From Bacillus sp. OV322 (GTDB lineage Bacteria > Bacillota > Bacilli > Bacillales > DSM-1321): 64,000 nucleotides of DNA. The stretch is taken from assembly GCF_900112495.1 (NCBI RefSeq), contig NZ_FOMA01000004.1, positions 62,001 through 126,000 of the forward strand, in the 5' to 3' direction. The notes under the pieces are model-generated. The model was given only the letters and a program-made list of their open reading frames with translations, was not told the origin of the DNA and made no database searches. Below are positions 25,985-35,416 of the stretch, in pieces. How positions within the stretch are numbered: position 1 is the first letter of the stretch; each line of letters opens with the position of its first letter. Made by a program: the position numbers and the translations under genes.

Positions 25985-26016
25985 AAAAGCCCGCCAAGCT
26001 ATTAGGCCTAGCGGGA
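25985..26016 (-). terminator. Terminator of the exopolysaccharide operon
   Basis: On the minus strand CCCGCTAGGCCTAATAGCTTGGCGGG is followed by CTTTTTTG, 8 bp after the galE stop. It ends the long minus-strand operon. Confidence 0.85.
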
Positions 26017-26023
26017 AATAATC

Positions 26024-27034
26024 TTATTTAGAATTCTGTAATTCTTTATTATTCTTCTCAAAACGCCAAGCATCTCTGCACATGGCGATAATATCACGTT
26101 TCGCCGTCCAGCCTAGTTCCCGCTTTGCTTTTGAAGTGTCTGCATAGCATGAAGCAATATCTCCAGGTCTGCAATCCACTATTATATAAGGAACTTTAAT
26201 ACCATTAGCTTCTTCAAAAGCTTTCACTAACTCTAGGACGCTGGTACCTTGACCAGTTCCCAAGTTATAAACATGAGCACCTTCTTTAAGATTATCTAAT
26301 GCTGCAACATGCCCCTCAGCAAGATCAACTACATGAATATAATCTCGAACCCCTGTTCCATCCACTGTTGGGTAGTCGTTACCAAACACACGTAATTTCT
26401 CAAGTTTACCTTTTGCTACTTGAGATACATATGGCAAAAGATTATTGGGGATACCATTAGGAGCTTCACCAATTAAACCGCTCTCATGAGCTCCTACTGG
26501 GTTGAAATATCTAAGAATTGATACCGAAAGAGCTGGATTTGCCTTTGCTATATCGATTAAAATTCGCTCACTCATAGCTTTTGTTTCACCATAGGGATTA
26601 GTCGTTAGCAACAAGTCCATTGACTCTACAAATGGAACTTTATTATCCCCGTAAACTGTTGCTGATGAGCTAAAGACAAAACGATTTACACCAAATTTCT
26701 GGCAAGCTTTTATAAGAACCATTGTACTTACGATGTTATTATAATAATAATCCAGAGGTTTCTCTGTAGACTCACCTACTGCCTTAAATCCTGCAAAATG
26801 AATAACTCCATCAATCTTGGAATTTCTAAAAATATTATCAACAGCTTCAGCATCTGTTACATCAATCTCGTAAAAAGTTACTTCTTTTTCAGTTATTTCC
26901 ATAATTTTTATAACAATCTCACTCTTACTGTTAGAAAGGTTATCGGCAATAATGACTGAATATCCTGCTTCTAAAAGAGCAATACAGGTATGTGAGCCTA
27001 TATATCCGGCACCGCCGGTTACTAGTATGTTCAT
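26024..27034 (-). CDS. galE: UDP-glucose 4-epimerase
   Basis: A 336-residue short-chain dehydrogenase-fold enzyme that interconverts UDP-Glc and UDP-Gal (and often the N-acetyl forms). The NAD-binding motif GGAGYIGSH is at residues 7-15, the catalytic SSSATVYG near 122 and YGETK near 147. The full family length is present. It is the last gene of the exopolysaccharide operon, 109 bp downstream of the NeuB-type gene, and probably supplies a galactose or GalNAc precursor. Confidence 0.93.
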   Translation of the reverse strand: MNILVTGGAGYIGSHTCIALLEAGYSVIIADNLSNSKSEIVIKIMEITEKEVTFYEIDVTDAEAVDNIFRNSKIDGVIHFAGFKAVGESTEKPLDYYYNNIVSTMVLIKACQKFGVNRFVFSSSATVYGDNKVPFVESMDLLLTTNPYGETKAMSERILIDIAKANPALSVSILRYFNPVGAHESGLIGEAPNGIPNNLLPYVSQVAKGKLEKLRVFGNDYPTVDGTGVRDYIHVVDLAEGHVAALDNLKEGAHVYNLGTGQGTSVLELVKAFEEANGIKVPYIIVDCRPGDIASCYADTSKAKRELGWTAKRDIIAMCRDAWRFEKNNKELQNSK

Positions 27035-27143
27035 AAATTTACCTCCCTTCCAATTAAAAAAACTTTAAATATAAAATGAAATATTATTTCTCTTATAATT
27101 TTTTAATATTCAACAAGCAATTTCTTCTATAAATAACGAAGGG

Positions 27144-28214
27144 TTATTCCTTAATCATTTCATACTGAAGAATTGAGTCTTCTGATATATCCATTACAGC
27201 TACTTTCCCAATAACATTCTTTATATCTGCAGGTGAAATACCTGTACCAGGTCTTTTAAAAGTAAGCATTTCGTTAGTAATAATCTGGCCCTTTTTAATA
27301 GAATATGCTGCAACTAAAGATCTTCTAGCATTCTGTCTAGAAGTTAATTCTGATTCAAGGTAATTAATCTCATACGATCCTCTAATTTTTTGAATAAACT
27401 CAATACCTTGAACTATCTTTTTCGCATCACTAGGGTCCATCGCATGATAATGGTCATTACCAGGTAAAGTTTTATCCAGCGTAAAATGTTTCTCTACTAC
27501 ATTTGCTCCTAAATTAAAGGCCGTTTTAACTATATCTGCATCAACATCGGGTTTTGTATGGTCAGAATAACCAATAATTACATCTGGATATCTGTTCTTT
27601 AAGCTAACTATCTTATTAAGGTTAGCATGACTACAAGGAGTTGGGTATTCTAGTACACAGTGCATTAAAACAATAGACTGATCATTATGCTCTCTAATCG
27701 TTGAAATGGTTTGATCAATTTCTTCTACATTTGCAGCTCCAACCGATAAAAGTATAGGCTTACCTTTCTTAGCCTGATACTCAACAAACGGTATATTATT
27801 TAAATCTGAGGAGGATATTTTATAAACATTCATTAAATCATAAAGGTAGTCAGCTGATTCTATATCAAATGCAGTTGATAAAAACTCAATTCCTAAATCA
27901 TTACAATATTGAGCTATTTCTTTATAGTCTTCATAAGTAAAGCTATCAAATTTTTTAAAGAGTTCAAACTGTGAAGTGGTGGCTTCTTCATTTGTATCCC
28001 AGTAGGAAGGCGATTCCTTAGCAGCTAATGTTTCAGCTTTATATGTTTGGAATTTCACAGCATGAATACCTGCCTTTTTGGCTTCCTTTACCATTAGTTT
28101 TGCTGCTTCCATTACAGAAATCTGCATTTTTTTAGCTATGTCATAGTAATTTACACCTATCTCAGCTATTAAAACAAATTTATCATCTTTAGCTCGTTCA
28201 ATAATTGTATTCAT
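27144..28214 (-). CDS. Nonulosonic acid synthase (NeuB/SpsE type)
   Basis: A 356-residue enzyme that condenses phosphoenolpyruvate with a ManNAc-like or 2,4-diacetamido sugar to give a sialic-acid-type nonulosonic acid. The TIM barrel shows IAEIGVNY, VKFQTYKAE, KISSSDLNNIPF, GYSDHT and VVEKHFTLD; the C-terminal antifreeze-like SAF domain (about 290-356) reads SLVAAYSIKKGQIIT and RPGTGI. The gene follows the fused cytidylyltransferase gene by 4 bp. Whether the product is Neu5Ac, legionaminic or pseudaminic acid is not fixed by the sequence; the partner genes favour a diacetamido form. Confidence 0.88.
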   Translation of the reverse strand: MNTIIERAKDDKFVLIAEIGVNYYDIAKKMQISVMEAAKLMVKEAKKAGIHAVKFQTYKAETLAAKESPSYWDTNEEATTSQFELFKKFDSFTYEDYKEIAQYCNDLGIEFLSTAFDIESADYLYDLMNVYKISSSDLNNIPFVEYQAKKGKPILLSVGAANVEEIDQTISTIREHNDQSIVLMHCVLEYPTPCSHANLNKIVSLKNRYPDVIIGYSDHTKPDVDADIVKTAFNLGANVVEKHFTLDKTLPGNDHYHAMDPSDAKKIVQGIEFIQKIRGSYEINYLESELTSRQNARRSLVAAYSIKKGQIITNEMLTFKRPGTGISPADIKNVIGKVAVMDISEDSILQYEMIKE

Positions 28215-28218
28215 TATC

Positions 28219-29850
28219 TTAGTCCTCCTTTAAAATTATATCAATCACTCTTTTTATCCCTTTTTTCAAATCATGTCTCAACATTAGCTCTCTCATTTCA
28301 TGCCTAATCTGATGTGCTTCTACCAACCATTTAAAGGTGGACTCAATAGTCCCGATAGATATATTTTTTCCTAGTCCTAAATTCATAAATCCATTTTGCA
28401 TTTGGGCAAAGGTATGCAATTGTTCTCTTTCATTTTGAGATAAGACAATAGAAGGAATTCCTAATGATGCCAATTCAAATACAGTTCTACCTTGTGAGGT
28501 AAATGCTATATCAGCATTTATCATATAATCACTTACCCTTTTAACATCGTTAAGGACAAATATTTTTTTATCTTCAAGGGTATAAATACCATTATCCTCA
28601 CTGTTATATCCTTTGCCGGTAATAAAATTAAATTCAAACCTTGGATTATTCTTGTTTATTTTTGTAGCGAAATGATATATTTTTTTGGTTAAGTTCGAAG
28701 GATCCGTACCTCCAAATATTACCAAAATGTTTTTTACTTCTTTAGAGAATGTTTTAGGCTTATTAATCAGGAATTCATCCCTAAGACAAACATAGCTTTC
28801 CCCATAATATTCGTTAGATAATTTCTTCTCCTTATTATAAAGGGCATTAATTACAGCATCGGCATACTCAGCACCTTCACCCAAATCTTCTATAGTTATG
28901 ACTTTACTTACAATTTTTTTTAATTTTTGAATGTAATTTTCATCAGTATCCAGGCAGTCATTAACAACTATATCTGCATCCCATTCAACTAAAAAATCAA
29001 AGAACTCCTCATCAGAATTAATTAGGGTATAAGGCATATAACTACTTTTAATCTTATTTACCCCTTCTGTACATTTTTCTTTTGTAACAAACATTATTTC
29101 ATGACCTGTCAAATTATAGGCTAAGGTTAGACAATGATATATATGTCCCATACCTAGCTCCTTGTATCCATCAACACGAAATATAATTCTTTTCCTTTTC
29201 AAAGCATTTTCACAAATTAACCAATCACTTTTAGTATCAATATCCACAGATTCTTCTTCAGGAACCTCAAAAATAGAAACGTCCTGTCCCATACGACTAT
29301 TTGGTTTAACATATTCTCTTTTTGTAATAAAAAAGGCACCTGTTTCAATATAGTTAGGAGGTAGCTGTTGTCTATTTACTCGTTCTTCATAATTAGGGAA
29401 ATATCCACTTTCATTTGCCGACCATGATAAATGTGGAATATTAACAGCACTTATATAAGTATCCATCCCACTGTTTATAAAGCTTTCAATGGCATTATTT
29501 AAAGTAGAACTTTTTAACAATGGAGAAGTTGGTTGAAGCGTTACGATAAAGTCATATCCTATATTTTTTTCTTTTTCCATTTTGAGTACTGCGTCATAGA
29601 TAACTGGATCCAAAGTAACGTTATCTTCTGCTAATTCTTTTAACCTTTCAACATAGGCAACAGTATTTAATTTAGCAATACCTATAATTTCTTCGTCATC
29701 AGTTGTTATTACTACATCTGTAATCCATTCACACGATTTAGCATTTTCAATTGAATAGGATATTAAAGGTTTTCCATTCATCAATCTAACATTTTTTCGT
29801 GGTATACCTTTGGAACCACCTCTTGCAGGGATAACTGCTAATATATTCAC
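28219..29850 (-). CDS. Fused CMP-nonulosonate cytidylyltransferase and PseG-like sugar-nucleotide hydrolase
   Basis: One polypeptide carries two enzymes that are separate in B. subtilis (SpsF, SpsG). Residues about 1-228 are a cytidylyltransferase (AVIPARGGSKGIPRKNVRL, LQPTSPLL, IDTKSDW). Residues about 230-543 are a GT-B-fold protein like PseG (FRVDGYKELGMGHIYHCLTLA, VIFGGTDPSNLTKK, SQGRTVFELASLGIPS), which removes UDP from the 2,4-diacetamido sugar. The fusion joins the step before and the step after the NeuB-type synthase. GTG 29850 is the likely start, nine bases after GGAG. Confidence 0.85.
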   Translation of the reverse strand: MNILAVIPARGGSKGIPRKNVRLMNGKPLISYSIENAKSCEWITDVVITTDDEEIIGIAKLNTVAYVERLKELAEDNVTLDPVIYDAVLKMEKEKNIGYDFIVTLQPTSPLLKSSTLNNAIESFINSGMDTYISAVNIPHLSWSANESGYFPNYEERVNRQQLPPNYIETGAFFITKREYVKPNSRMGQDVSIFEVPEEESVDIDTKSDWLICENALKRKRIIFRVDGYKELGMGHIYHCLTLAYNLTGHEIMFVTKEKCTEGVNKIKSSYMPYTLINSDEEFFDFLVEWDADIVVNDCLDTDENYIQKLKKIVSKVITIEDLGEGAEYADAVINALYNKEKKLSNEYYGESYVCLRDEFLINKPKTFSKEVKNILVIFGGTDPSNLTKKIYHFATKINKNNPRFEFNFITGKGYNSEDNGIYTLEDKKIFVLNDVKRVSDYMINADIAFTSQGRTVFELASLGIPSIVLSQNEREQLHTFAQMQNGFMNLGLGKNISIGTIESTFKWLVEAHQIRHEMRELMLRHDLKKGIKRVIDIILKED

Positions 29851-29909
29851 AAACAATCACTCCATTTTACCACTTGTTTTTTTTGTTTATCATAAAACCA
29901 TCTTAAATA

Positions 29910-31184
29910 TTACGATATTTTTTCAGAATTTATTTGTTTTCTTATTTTTATTAGAAAAACGATATTCATTAAAATACAATAAATAAAAAATGATATAGAA
30001 GTTGCTAAAGCAACTGAACTAATCGAATAAACGTAATGCAGAAATACAATACTTAATATAACATTTAACAATATACAAAATAATTGGATAGAAACATATA
30101 CTTTTTGATTATCTGTAGAATTAAAGTAATTGGCCGCTATTCCGACTAATGTTAGGGGGTAGACTCCAAAGAGTAGTATTTGTGCAGTTTTAATACCTTC
30201 ATTATACTCTGGCATATACCATTTAATAAAATATGGCAATAAAAAGTACCCACATATAACTATTCCTAGCATTATTAATGCCAAAATTTTATTTACCTTG
30301 AAATAAAGTTTTTTCACTTCAATAACTTTGTTTTTACTAACCAGACTTACAATTTCAGGGTAGAAAATTTGATCTAAAACTTGCGGAAAGAGCATTACAG
30401 TACTAAATACAAACATTCCTACACTATAGTTTCCTAAGTCTTGTGGAGTCATAAATATAGTTATTATAAATCTATCTGATGCAATCGTTATACCCCAAAC
30501 AATCCCGACTAACAGTATTGGGAATCCAACCTTAATTAATTCCTTGAAATTACTTGAATTACCTTTTTTTCTTTTAAATGGAATTACCTTTCTAGCTATA
30601 AACACCTGTATTATTAAGGCAAGTAACATGCCTAAATACATGCCTAAGTAGCCAAACCAGACTACAAATGATAAAGTTAACACAGACTGTGTAATACTTC
30701 TAATGGAAACTAACTTTGAAGTTTTTTTAAAATCCTGTTGAGACTTAAAATACATTTCAACATAATTTGATAGATAACTAAAAAACACAATTACCGTTAC
30801 TAGGAATAATCCAGATTTATATTCATTAGGTATATCTGAAAAAGACATAAATATACTTGTAAATAATAATAATACAATTATATAAATAGGTACTGTAAAT
30901 AAAAAAGAAAAAACTGACTCTCTAATTTCTTGGACTTTTTTCAAATCATTTCTTGCTAGGAAAAATGGCACCTGCCTATTCATTGCATTTAAGGTTCCTA
31001 AATGAAATAAGGGAGTAAAAGTAAATATCAATGTAACAGAAACCCAATACCCATATTGTTCAGGTCCAAGGATATTCCTTGTTAATACACCGATTAAGAA
31101 AGACAATAATGCATTAGTTAAAGTTGCAGCTCCTAAAGAAGTAATATTTGATAACGTATCATTTTTTAATAATTTACTTTTCAT
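29910..31184 (-). CDS. wzx: Oligosaccharide flippase (Wzx type)
   Basis: A 424-residue membrane protein of the MOP superfamily with about twelve hydrophobic helices; the N-terminal LTRNILGPEQYGYWVSVTLI is the classic flippase start. It moves lipid-linked repeat units across the membrane for polymerisation by Wzy. Very AT-rich coding, like its neighbours. The gap downstream to the fused NeuA gene is short, so it belongs to the same operon. Confidence 0.88.
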   Translation of the reverse strand: MKSKLLKNDTLSNITSLGAATLTNALLSFLIGVLTRNILGPEQYGYWVSVTLIFTFTPLFHLGTLNAMNRQVPFFLARNDLKKVQEIRESVFSFLFTVPIYIIVLLLFTSIFMSFSDIPNEYKSGLFLVTVIVFFSYLSNYVEMYFKSQQDFKKTSKLVSIRSITQSVLTLSFVVWFGYLGMYLGMLLALIIQVFIARKVIPFKRKKGNSSNFKELIKVGFPILLVGIVWGITIASDRFIITIFMTPQDLGNYSVGMFVFSTVMLFPQVLDQIFYPEIVSLVSKNKVIEVKKLYFKVNKILALIMLGIVICGYFLLPYFIKWYMPEYNEGIKTAQILLFGVYPLTLVGIAANYFNSTDNQKVYVSIQLFCILLNVILSIVFLHYVYSISSVALATSISFFIYCILMNIVFLIKIRKQINSEKIS

Positions 31185-31872
31185 TTAATTCTCAACCCAT
31201 TTTCTTCAAAAATGCTGTTAATAGTAAATAATATTATAAGACTTTAATTATTTTTTATGTCTCTTCATCATTGTTTGTGATGGCGGTGTTTGTTATTTTT
31301 AAGCTTAAATAACTGAGCGGCGTCTCAAAATCATTCGATTGGTAAAAGTCACGAAAACGTTTTTTAGGAAAAACACATAAAATAAATTTTCATGGTCTTC
31401 AAGGAGTTTATTGAGTCGTTCCTTTTGCCAATCTTTGAGGTTTTCATTGCTATTCACAGGGTAAACTGGGCTTTCTACATGGTACTTATCAATCACAATC
31501 TTGGCTTGTGGAAATACCTATATCAAAATATTTTCCAATTTTTATGTTAAATCACAAAAGGTGATGATGAATCTTAATGTTTAATAGTATGAGCATTTTT
31601 TTTTACTTTCATTAAGGTTAAATCCACGGTACATTCACCTGATTCTTTCTACAACAGAATACATCGATTATTCACATAACCTTATTTATAGGTTTGATTA
31701 GCCAACTACCATCGTCCAAACTTTCTTTCTGCATAACCTTGTTTATAGGGTTATTTTCCTGATAAAAAATTATAATCCCACACTTCTTTATTTATATATA
31801 CATATTAACATTCCTATTTTTTATATAATCTTGGTTTTACCAATAATTATGAGAAAGTCTTAAAACCAGGCA
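31185..31872. other. 688-bp gap inside the exopolysaccharide operon
   Basis: It holds the ISL3-type transposase remnant at 31305-31520; the rest is AT-rich with short similar repeats (CATAACCTTGTTTATAGG-like at about 31674 and 31732). No intact gene is present. Confidence 0.5.
31305..31520 (-). pseudogene. ISL3-family transposase remnant
   Basis: The minus-strand frame reads VFPQAKIVIDKYHVES, which resembles the FPxAKIVxDRFHV core of ISL3 transposases, then jumps to WQKERLNKLLEDHENLFY, like their linker helix region. A stop (TAG) directly precedes it and most of the gene is missing. The remnant sits between wzx and a glycosyltransferase gene, marking past recombination in the sugar-specific part. 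Confidence 0.55.
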
Positions 31873-32976
31873 CTATTCCTTGTTGCTCTCTAATACATTA
31901 AGAATATTTTCTAATTCTTCAATTGTTTCAGGTATGAAAAACTTATTTATATCTCTATAACTATTCTTCACCTTAAAAACTATATCATAAAATGTACTAT
32001 TTAATGGTTGCTGTATAGAATTATCCAGTAACTTGAACAACAATATTACATAAGGTTCTTCATCATATACTATTTTAGGGTTTAAACAGGCAGTAGAACT
32101 TATTGAAATTAATACTTTTTCCTCAACTTCATTATTAAGCTCAAATAATTCAAATGGTATCGGTAAATTAGTAACCTTACATAAGTTTTCATATGTACTC
32201 TTAACTGTTCTAGGGTGTAACTTTACAGTTACTTTATCTGATTCTGTCTTTGTTATTATAAACTGTAAAAGCTGCTTCCCTCGATTCATACTCGAATTAA
32301 ACTGAAAAGCTTGATCAAAAAATATATATGGTTTATCTAATTCCCTCTGATAAGAGTCTTGATAATTCATTATTTTATTTAATAGGTTCTTAATATTAAT
32401 ATCTTTTTTATTTATAGAAGGCAGTTTATTTATTTTGACCATTTTATTAGTTTGTAAAAATTCTGGTCTGTAAACATATACCCCAGTATGTTCATTCATT
32501 ATGTCTCTTCCAAAAATAACCTTTATAAAAAGTTTTTTAAAAAAATTAAATTGAAAATCAAAATAACTATAAGCAAATGTTCCATCCTCATACATAAATA
32601 GTTGAGTAGCATTAGTTTTATTTTTATAAAAGTAATATATTAATTGACTAGGGATATCCGGGGAAGAAATAAAGATACTATCATAAACTTTGTCATTAAA
32701 AATCTGATTGGTTACATATCTTGAATTTAATAAATGTTTAAAAGAATTGTAATAACGGATCAAAGGAATGCTGCTTCCTCCTCCAGTTAAATTCTTTGTT
32801 CTCAAAAAAAGGATGTTATCGAATATTTTTTCTCCCTTTAAATTCAAATATATTTCATAATTACTTGCGGAATGGTCAAGTATATATAAGTCTTTCTCAC
32901 TATCACTATATATAGTATTTACCAAGCTAACCGCGTTATATATATGGTATGGTGTACTACATATAAAAAGGACCAT
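31873..32976 (-). CDS. Glycosyltransferase of sialyltransferase/GT52-like type
   Basis: A 367-residue cytosolic protein. The start FICSTPYHIYNAVSLVNTI and LYILDH follow the pattern of GT52 and polysialyltransferase-like enzymes, which begin with a CxTPxH/Y-type strand-loop and use CMP-activated nonulosonic acids. Later segments include MYEDGTFAY near residue 120 and VKLHPRT near 252, matching ED-G and HP motifs of bacterial sialyltransferases. It is a good candidate for the transferase that uses the CMP-nonulosonic acid made by this operon. Confidence 0.65.
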   Translation of the reverse strand: MVLFICSTPYHIYNAVSLVNTIYSDSEKDLYILDHSASNYEIYLNLKGEKIFDNILFLRTKNLTGGGSSIPLIRYYNSFKHLLNSRYVTNQIFNDKVYDSIFISSPDIPSQLIYYFYKNKTNATQLFMYEDGTFAYSYFDFQFNFFKKLFIKVIFGRDIMNEHTGVYVYRPEFLQTNKMVKINKLPSINKKDINIKNLLNKIMNYQDSYQRELDKPYIFFDQAFQFNSSMNRGKQLLQFIITKTESDKVTVKLHPRTVKSTYENLCKVTNLPIPFELFELNNEVEEKVLISISSTACLNPKIVYDEEPYVILLFKLLDNSIQQPLNSTFYDIVFKVKNSYRDINKFFIPETIEELENILNVLESNKE

Positions 32977-33101
32977 CCTTGTTACCTCTCTTAATAGGAT
33001 CTTTGTTATTAAAATATGGTACTAGGTATTATTCTCAGGTAAAGACACAAATACTATATGTTACACTAAATAAATAGTTTAATCCGATTATTATAGTATT
33101 T

Positions 33102-34190
33102 TTATACTAAAGCTTTCCCTCTATCTCTTTTCTCAGTTGCCGTCTTATAGATTAACATCCAAAATAATAAACCAATAAATAATTCGGGTCTTACTAATAA
33201 AGACTCCAAGGCATTGTAATACAAAAAACTAATAATAAATGAAACAGATTTACTATCAGCTGCATCAATTAAGATATTTAGTGATTTAACAATTAACACT
33301 AAACTAAAGATAAAGAAAGTAATACCCATTGAGCACAATAATAATAAATAACCGTTATCAACGTCTCTTTCCGTTGTCCCCCCTAACAAAAAGGTTTTCA
33401 TGGTATTAGTTTCTAAATAAAATGTATTTAAAGTTAATCTCAGACTAAAAATTTTATCTAATATTGGATAGTTTTTTAAAAGAAATGGAGAAACTACAGA
33501 TAAAACTAAAGGGATTATACAAATAATGGTAATAAAACCTTTTAATACATTTTTGTATTTTAAATTTTCCTTCATGAAACTTCTTAGAATAAAATAAAAT
33601 AATAAAAAAATTAAAATACTATATAGTACACTTCTAGTATCTGTATAGTTAAAAATAAAAGTTAAAACAATTAAATTAATAATGATATGAGTTAATTTGA
33701 TAGTTTTCCTTGATAATAAATAGACCATTAATATAGAATACTCTAAATTAGAAAATGCATTTACATTATTAAATCCAAATGTACTTCTTACTCTATCCCC
33801 AATAATCTGTTCGACATTTTGGGTAATTCCTAATTGTAGAAATATTATTAGAAGGAATGCAACAAAAAGGTTAAAATAATTAAAATATTTATAATATTTA
33901 TCGATAGAAATACTTCTTGAAACTATAATTACTAATAATAAATAACTGAAGTTAAAAATTTTATCATTGAAACTAAACCCAAAAAGTGCAGTCATGCTAA
34001 AGAAAAACCAAACCAAATCAATAGGTCTTATTTTTATAGCGTTTTTTTGTATTAAAATCGAAAATAATAATAAGGATATAGATATTATTCTGATACTACT
34101 TTTTTCTATCGGATTCAATCCTAATGAATTATACAAAACATAATTTAAGTTTGCTATACATAAACTTGCTAGGACAATTATTCCCCTCAT
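33102..34190 (-). CDS. wzy: O-antigen/exopolysaccharide polymerase (Wzy type)
   Basis: A 362-residue protein with about ten hydrophobic helices and a large outside loop near the C-terminal third, the layout of Wzy polymerases. Sequence similarity among these is low, so the call rests on topology and on its place between wzx and the glycosyltransferases. Very AT-rich coding. The product links repeat units at the outer membrane face. Confidence 0.75.
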   Translation of the reverse strand: MRGIIVLASLCIANLNYVLYNSLGLNPIEKSSIRIISISLLLFSILIQKNAIKIRPIDLVWFFFSMTALFGFSFNDKIFNFSYLLLVIIVSRSISIDKYYKYFNYFNLFVAFLLIIFLQLGITQNVEQIIGDRVRSTFGFNNVNAFSNLEYSILMVYLLSRKTIKLTHIIINLIVLTFIFNYTDTRSVLYSILIFLLFYFILRSFMKENLKYKNVLKGFITIICIIPLVLSVVSPFLLKNYPILDKIFSLRLTLNTFYLETNTMKTFLLGGTTERDVDNGYLLLLCSMGITFFIFSLVLIVKSLNILIDAADSKSVSFIISFLYYNALESLLVRPELFIGLLFWMLIYKTATEKRDRGKALV

Positions 34191-34219
34191 CTAAAATTTC
34201 CCCAAATCCAAATATAAAT

Positions 34220-35416
34220 TCACAACAAAGACTCGGTGTACAAATTTATATATTGATTATATTTTTTATTTTTCTCATATAATTTAGCCCTATTAATACA
34301 AGAATTTTTTGTGATTGCTTCAGATTTTAGCGTAAAAATAGCTTCTTTAAGCATTGATATATCTCCTTTATCTACCACCAATCCACAGTTCTGATCTACA
34401 ATTTCTGGTAAAGCTGTTGCATTAAAAACGATTACAGGGGTACCACATGCTAAAGCTTCAACCGTAGTTAACCCCATTGTTTCTTCAACACTTAAATTTA
34501 GATAAATATCTGCAGATGAGTATATACCAATTAATTCTTGAATATTATTAGTCTTGGGCAAACCAATAATATTTTTAGGCAAAGTATTAATCTGTTCTTT
34601 GTTCAAACCAACTAGAACAATTTTATAATTGTCTTCTAGATTTTCAGACAACTTTAAAAAGTACCTAAGTCCTTTCCTCTCTTCCCATTCACTAGCTACT
34701 CCAAGTAATACATATTGATTTTCAATATTATATTTTGTTTTAAAATCACTATAAACTGGTTTAAATATATTTAAATCAATCCCGTTTTCAATTACTTTAA
34801 TAGGATACTCGTTTAAAAAGGATTTCTCGACTACACTTCTCAACCATTTAGAAACAGTTACTATTTTTAGGTTTTTAACATCAGTAAAAATTTCTTTTTT
34901 AATTTTAAAATTCTGTTTTGAATTATCTAATAACATACTACTTGGATATGATTTTTTCTGCGGGCAACTATGGCATAAAGACATCCATTTATTACAACCT
35001 ATATCATCAAAATAAGTACAATGGCCTGTGAAACTCCAACAATCATGGAGTGTCCATATTACAGGTTTGTTAGATTCTTTTAAGTATTCAAAGAAAAGTT
35101 CTATATTTAAATAGTATCCATGAATATTATGCAAATGAATAACATCCGGATTAAGTGTCTTTAACACAGTAATAAAATCCCTAGTTACTCTTTTAGATCC
35201 GAACCCATGTCTATCAAATATCCTTGTTATAGTTACATGTTTATAATTATCATATTTATTACCTATTCTGAGGGCACTATCACAATTTATCGGATTCTCT
35301 CTTCCAAAAGCTATATAGCTTTTGTGACCTTGTTCTTTTAAGATTGCATGTATATCAGTTGCAATTCTTCCTGTACTTCCTATTCCACATACGGAATTTA
35401 TCTGTAATACTTTCAC
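34220..35416 (-). CDS. Glycosyltransferase family 4
   Basis: A 398-residue GT-B enzyme. The N-terminal part has the INSVCGIGSTGRIATDIH start and WTLHDCWSFTGHC, found in GT4 enzymes of capsule clusters; a cysteine cluster (HCTY, GCNKWMSLCHSCPQ) suggests a bound metal or disulphide. The C-terminal donor domain has SVEETMGLTTVEALACGTPVI, the E-x7-E motif. It overlaps the WecB gene by 4 bp. The sugar transferred is unknown. Confidence 0.88.
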   Translation of the reverse strand: MKVLQINSVCGIGSTGRIATDIHAILKEQGHKSYIAFGRENPINCDSALRIGNKYDNYKHVTITRIFDRHGFGSKRVTRDFITVLKTLNPDVIHLHNIHGYYLNIELFFEYLKESNKPVIWTLHDCWSFTGHCTYFDDIGCNKWMSLCHSCPQKKSYPSSMLLDNSKQNFKIKKEIFTDVKNLKIVTVSKWLRSVVEKSFLNEYPIKVIENGIDLNIFKPVYSDFKTKYNIENQYVLLGVASEWEERKGLRYFLKLSENLEDNYKIVLVGLNKEQINTLPKNIIGLPKTNNIQELIGIYSSADIYLNLSVEETMGLTTVEALACGTPVIVFNATALPEIVDQNCGLVVDKGDISMLKEAIFTLKSEAITKNSCINRAKLYEKNKKYNQYINLYTESLL

